Source: an uncultured bacterium | GTDB taxonomy: Bacteria > Bacteroidota > Bacteroidia > CAILMK01 | NCBI GenBank assembly: GCA_903835275.1 | Contig: CAILMK010000732.1 | Location: 1-5,914, forward strand | Reading direction: 5' to 3' | Length of the DNA stretch: 5,914 bases | Shown here: in pieces, positions 5,908-5,914 of the stretch | Numbering within the stretch: the first letter of the stretch is position 1 | Layout: the number at the start of each line of letters is the position of its first letter | Translations under genes and position numbers: made by a program | The notes under the pieces: generated by a model | What the model saw: only the letters and a program-made list of their open reading frames with translations | Told to the model about the DNA's origin: nothing | Databases searched by the model: none

Positions 5908-5914
5908 AAATGTG

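Larger units (their letters stand above)
5726..5914. other. Intergenic tail with small palindromes, no convincing gene
   Basis: After the terminator I see no frame with signal, motif or family resemblance. The one open plus-strand frame here starts inside the secreted protein gene in another frame and reads through the terminator, so it is taken as spurious. The stretch contains two short palindromes, annotated separately, and is more GC-rich around 5765-5805 than the rest of the intergenic DNA. Confidence 0.6.

Noticed and set aside
5616..5909. Plus-strand 97-residue frame over the 3' end
   Set aside because: It starts inside the secreted protein gene in another frame and reads through an excellent terminator and a palindrome; composition is not protein-like.

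Overview
The window looks like chromosomal DNA from a member of the Bacteroidota (Bacteroidetes). Four things point that way. The gene at 4085-5656 ends in a type IX secretion sorting domain, a system found essentially only in that phylum. None of the starts has a good Shine-Dalgarno sequence; A/T-rich leaders precede the ATGs. A TAnnTTTG-type -7 box lies upstream of the first plus-strand gene. The intergenic DNA is AT-rich. I cannot name a genus.

Layout. Positions 1-228 (minus strand) hold the 5' part of a histone H1-like Ala/Lys/Pro-repeat protein. It is built from 42-bp tandem repeats and interrupted by an in-frame TAA at codon 22; the 3' end lies outside the window. Positions 229-573 are a gene-free AT-rich spacer between divergent genes, with A/T-tract symmetry and repeated CATAGG motifs. 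Positions 574-1767 (+) encode an RlmI-type 23S rRNA m5C methyltransferase. It converges on selD (1852-2895, minus), with a perfect 12-bp AT-rich inverted repeat between the two stop codons. selD is divergent from mnmH/selU (2960-3997, +) across only 64 bp. Positions 4085-5656 (+) encode a secreted multidomain beta-sandwich protein with a T9SS C-terminal tail, followed by a strong intrinsic terminator. The last 190 bases hold small palindromes typical of dispersed repeats and no convincing gene.

How the genes work together. The only clear functional unit is the selenium pair. SelD makes selenophosphate from selenide and ATP, and MnmH/SelU uses it to turn 2-thiouridine into 2-selenouridine at the tRNA wobble position. 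SelD here has Cys, not selenocysteine, at the catalytic site, and no selenocysteine-insertion gene lies in the window. The local pair is therefore enough to explain selenium use for tRNA modification. RlmI is also an RNA modifier but shares no visible regulation with the pair. The T9SS cargo protein and the histone-like gene are unrelated neighbours.

I found no convincing previously undescribed system. The best leads are the nonsense-interrupted histone-like repeat gene, the inverted repeat between convergent genes, the compact selD/mnmH divergon and the duplicated-domain secreted protein.
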